From: Syntrophorhabdus sp.
Lineage (GTDB): Bacteria; Desulfobacterota; BSN033; UBA1163
Direction: 5' to 3'
NCBI GenBank assembly: GCA_020724025.1
Contig: DYHU01000265.1
Coordinates: 1 to 5,236, forward strand
DNA: 5,236 nucleotides
The notes under the pieces were generated by a model, which was given only the letters and a program-made list of their open reading frames with translations, ran no database searches and was not told where the DNA came from. The position numbers and the translations under genes are program-made. Shown piece after piece: positions 5,105-5,236 of this stretch (position 1 is its first letter; every line of letters starts with the position of its first letter).

Positions 5105-5236
5105 CTGGACATCACTGATGGTTCGAGCAACAGGGAAGGCATTATTGGGGACGTGGTTTATGGGTTGGTTGTTTGGTTGTGTGTTTGGTTGTGGTCGGAC
5201 CAAGCTAACTAATTGAAAAAGTTGATAAATATGGGA
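5105..5236. other. Intergenic tail with a 12-bp GT-rich tandem duplication
   Basis: GTTTGGTTGTGT (5171-5182) is followed directly by GTTTGGTTGTGG (5183-5194), 11 of 12 identical, with a further GGTTGGTT just upstream. No intrinsic terminator is visible. An ATG at 5231 lies at the very end, after a purine-rich GAAAAAGTTG, and could open the next gene, but only two codons can be seen. Confidence 0.5.

Noticed and set aside
4289..5203. 304-codon open frame on the - strand
   Set aside because: It lies antisense to the secreted-protein gene, has no recognisable domain and is explained as the shadow of a GC-biased real gene.
5118..5216. 32-codon hydrophobic peptide frame at the right end
   Set aside because: Its composition comes from the GT-rich tandem repeat and there is no ribosome-binding site or family match.

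Overview
The window (about 50% GC by eye, dense genes on the + strand) looks like a bacterial chromosome segment from an exopolysaccharide or cell-surface glycan locus, probably of an anaerobic or environmental bacterium of the Desulfobacterota/Nitrospirota/Planctomycetota sort. That guess rests on gene content (a CelD/BcsL-like acetyltransferase, an FrhB-type iron-sulfur protein of the kind found in bacterial polysaccharide clusters, and a secreted protein of an uncharacterised family) and on intergenic low-complexity repeats. It is an inference, not an identification.

Layout. 1-1043: a GNAT acetyltransferase gene open at the left edge. 1040-1297: an ATGA-overlapping truncated copy of an FrhB-like gene that keeps only the first iron-sulfur motif. 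1298-1630: non-coding and hairpin-rich. 1631-1948: a small intact winged-helix regulator. 1949-2169: non-coding. 2170-2304: a decayed second copy of the regulator. 2297-3532: an intact FrhB-like gene whose start codon lies inside the end of the decayed regulator. 3533-3670: a spacer with an 8-bp tandem repeat. 3671-5104: a secreted protein with a clear signal peptide. 5105-5236: a spacer with a short GT-rich tandem repeat.

The most striking signal is a 19-bp palindrome, TGACTTAAnnTTTRAGTCA in outline, present four times (1341, 1604, 2059, 2140) and always preceded by C. Two copies sit 8 and 11 nt upstream of the start codons of the intact and the decayed regulator, and each has a second copy further upstream. 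The palindrome is therefore very probably the regulator's operator, and the arrangement operator-operator-regulator has been duplicated. In the second unit the regulator has decayed and its remnant is joined to the FrhB-like gene at a shared ATGAAG. That leaves the enzyme gene downstream of the regulator's operators, as if a promoter/operator had been captured. The intact unit differs by roughly 200 bp of extra hairpin-rich DNA between its two operators.

How the genes may work together (inference): the acetyltransferase and FrhB-like proteins act in the cytoplasm on glycan precursors or a lipid-linked glycan, the secreted protein acts on or binds polysaccharide outside the membrane, and the small winged-helix protein represses itself and perhaps the FrhB-like gene. 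None of these substrates can be read from sequence alone.
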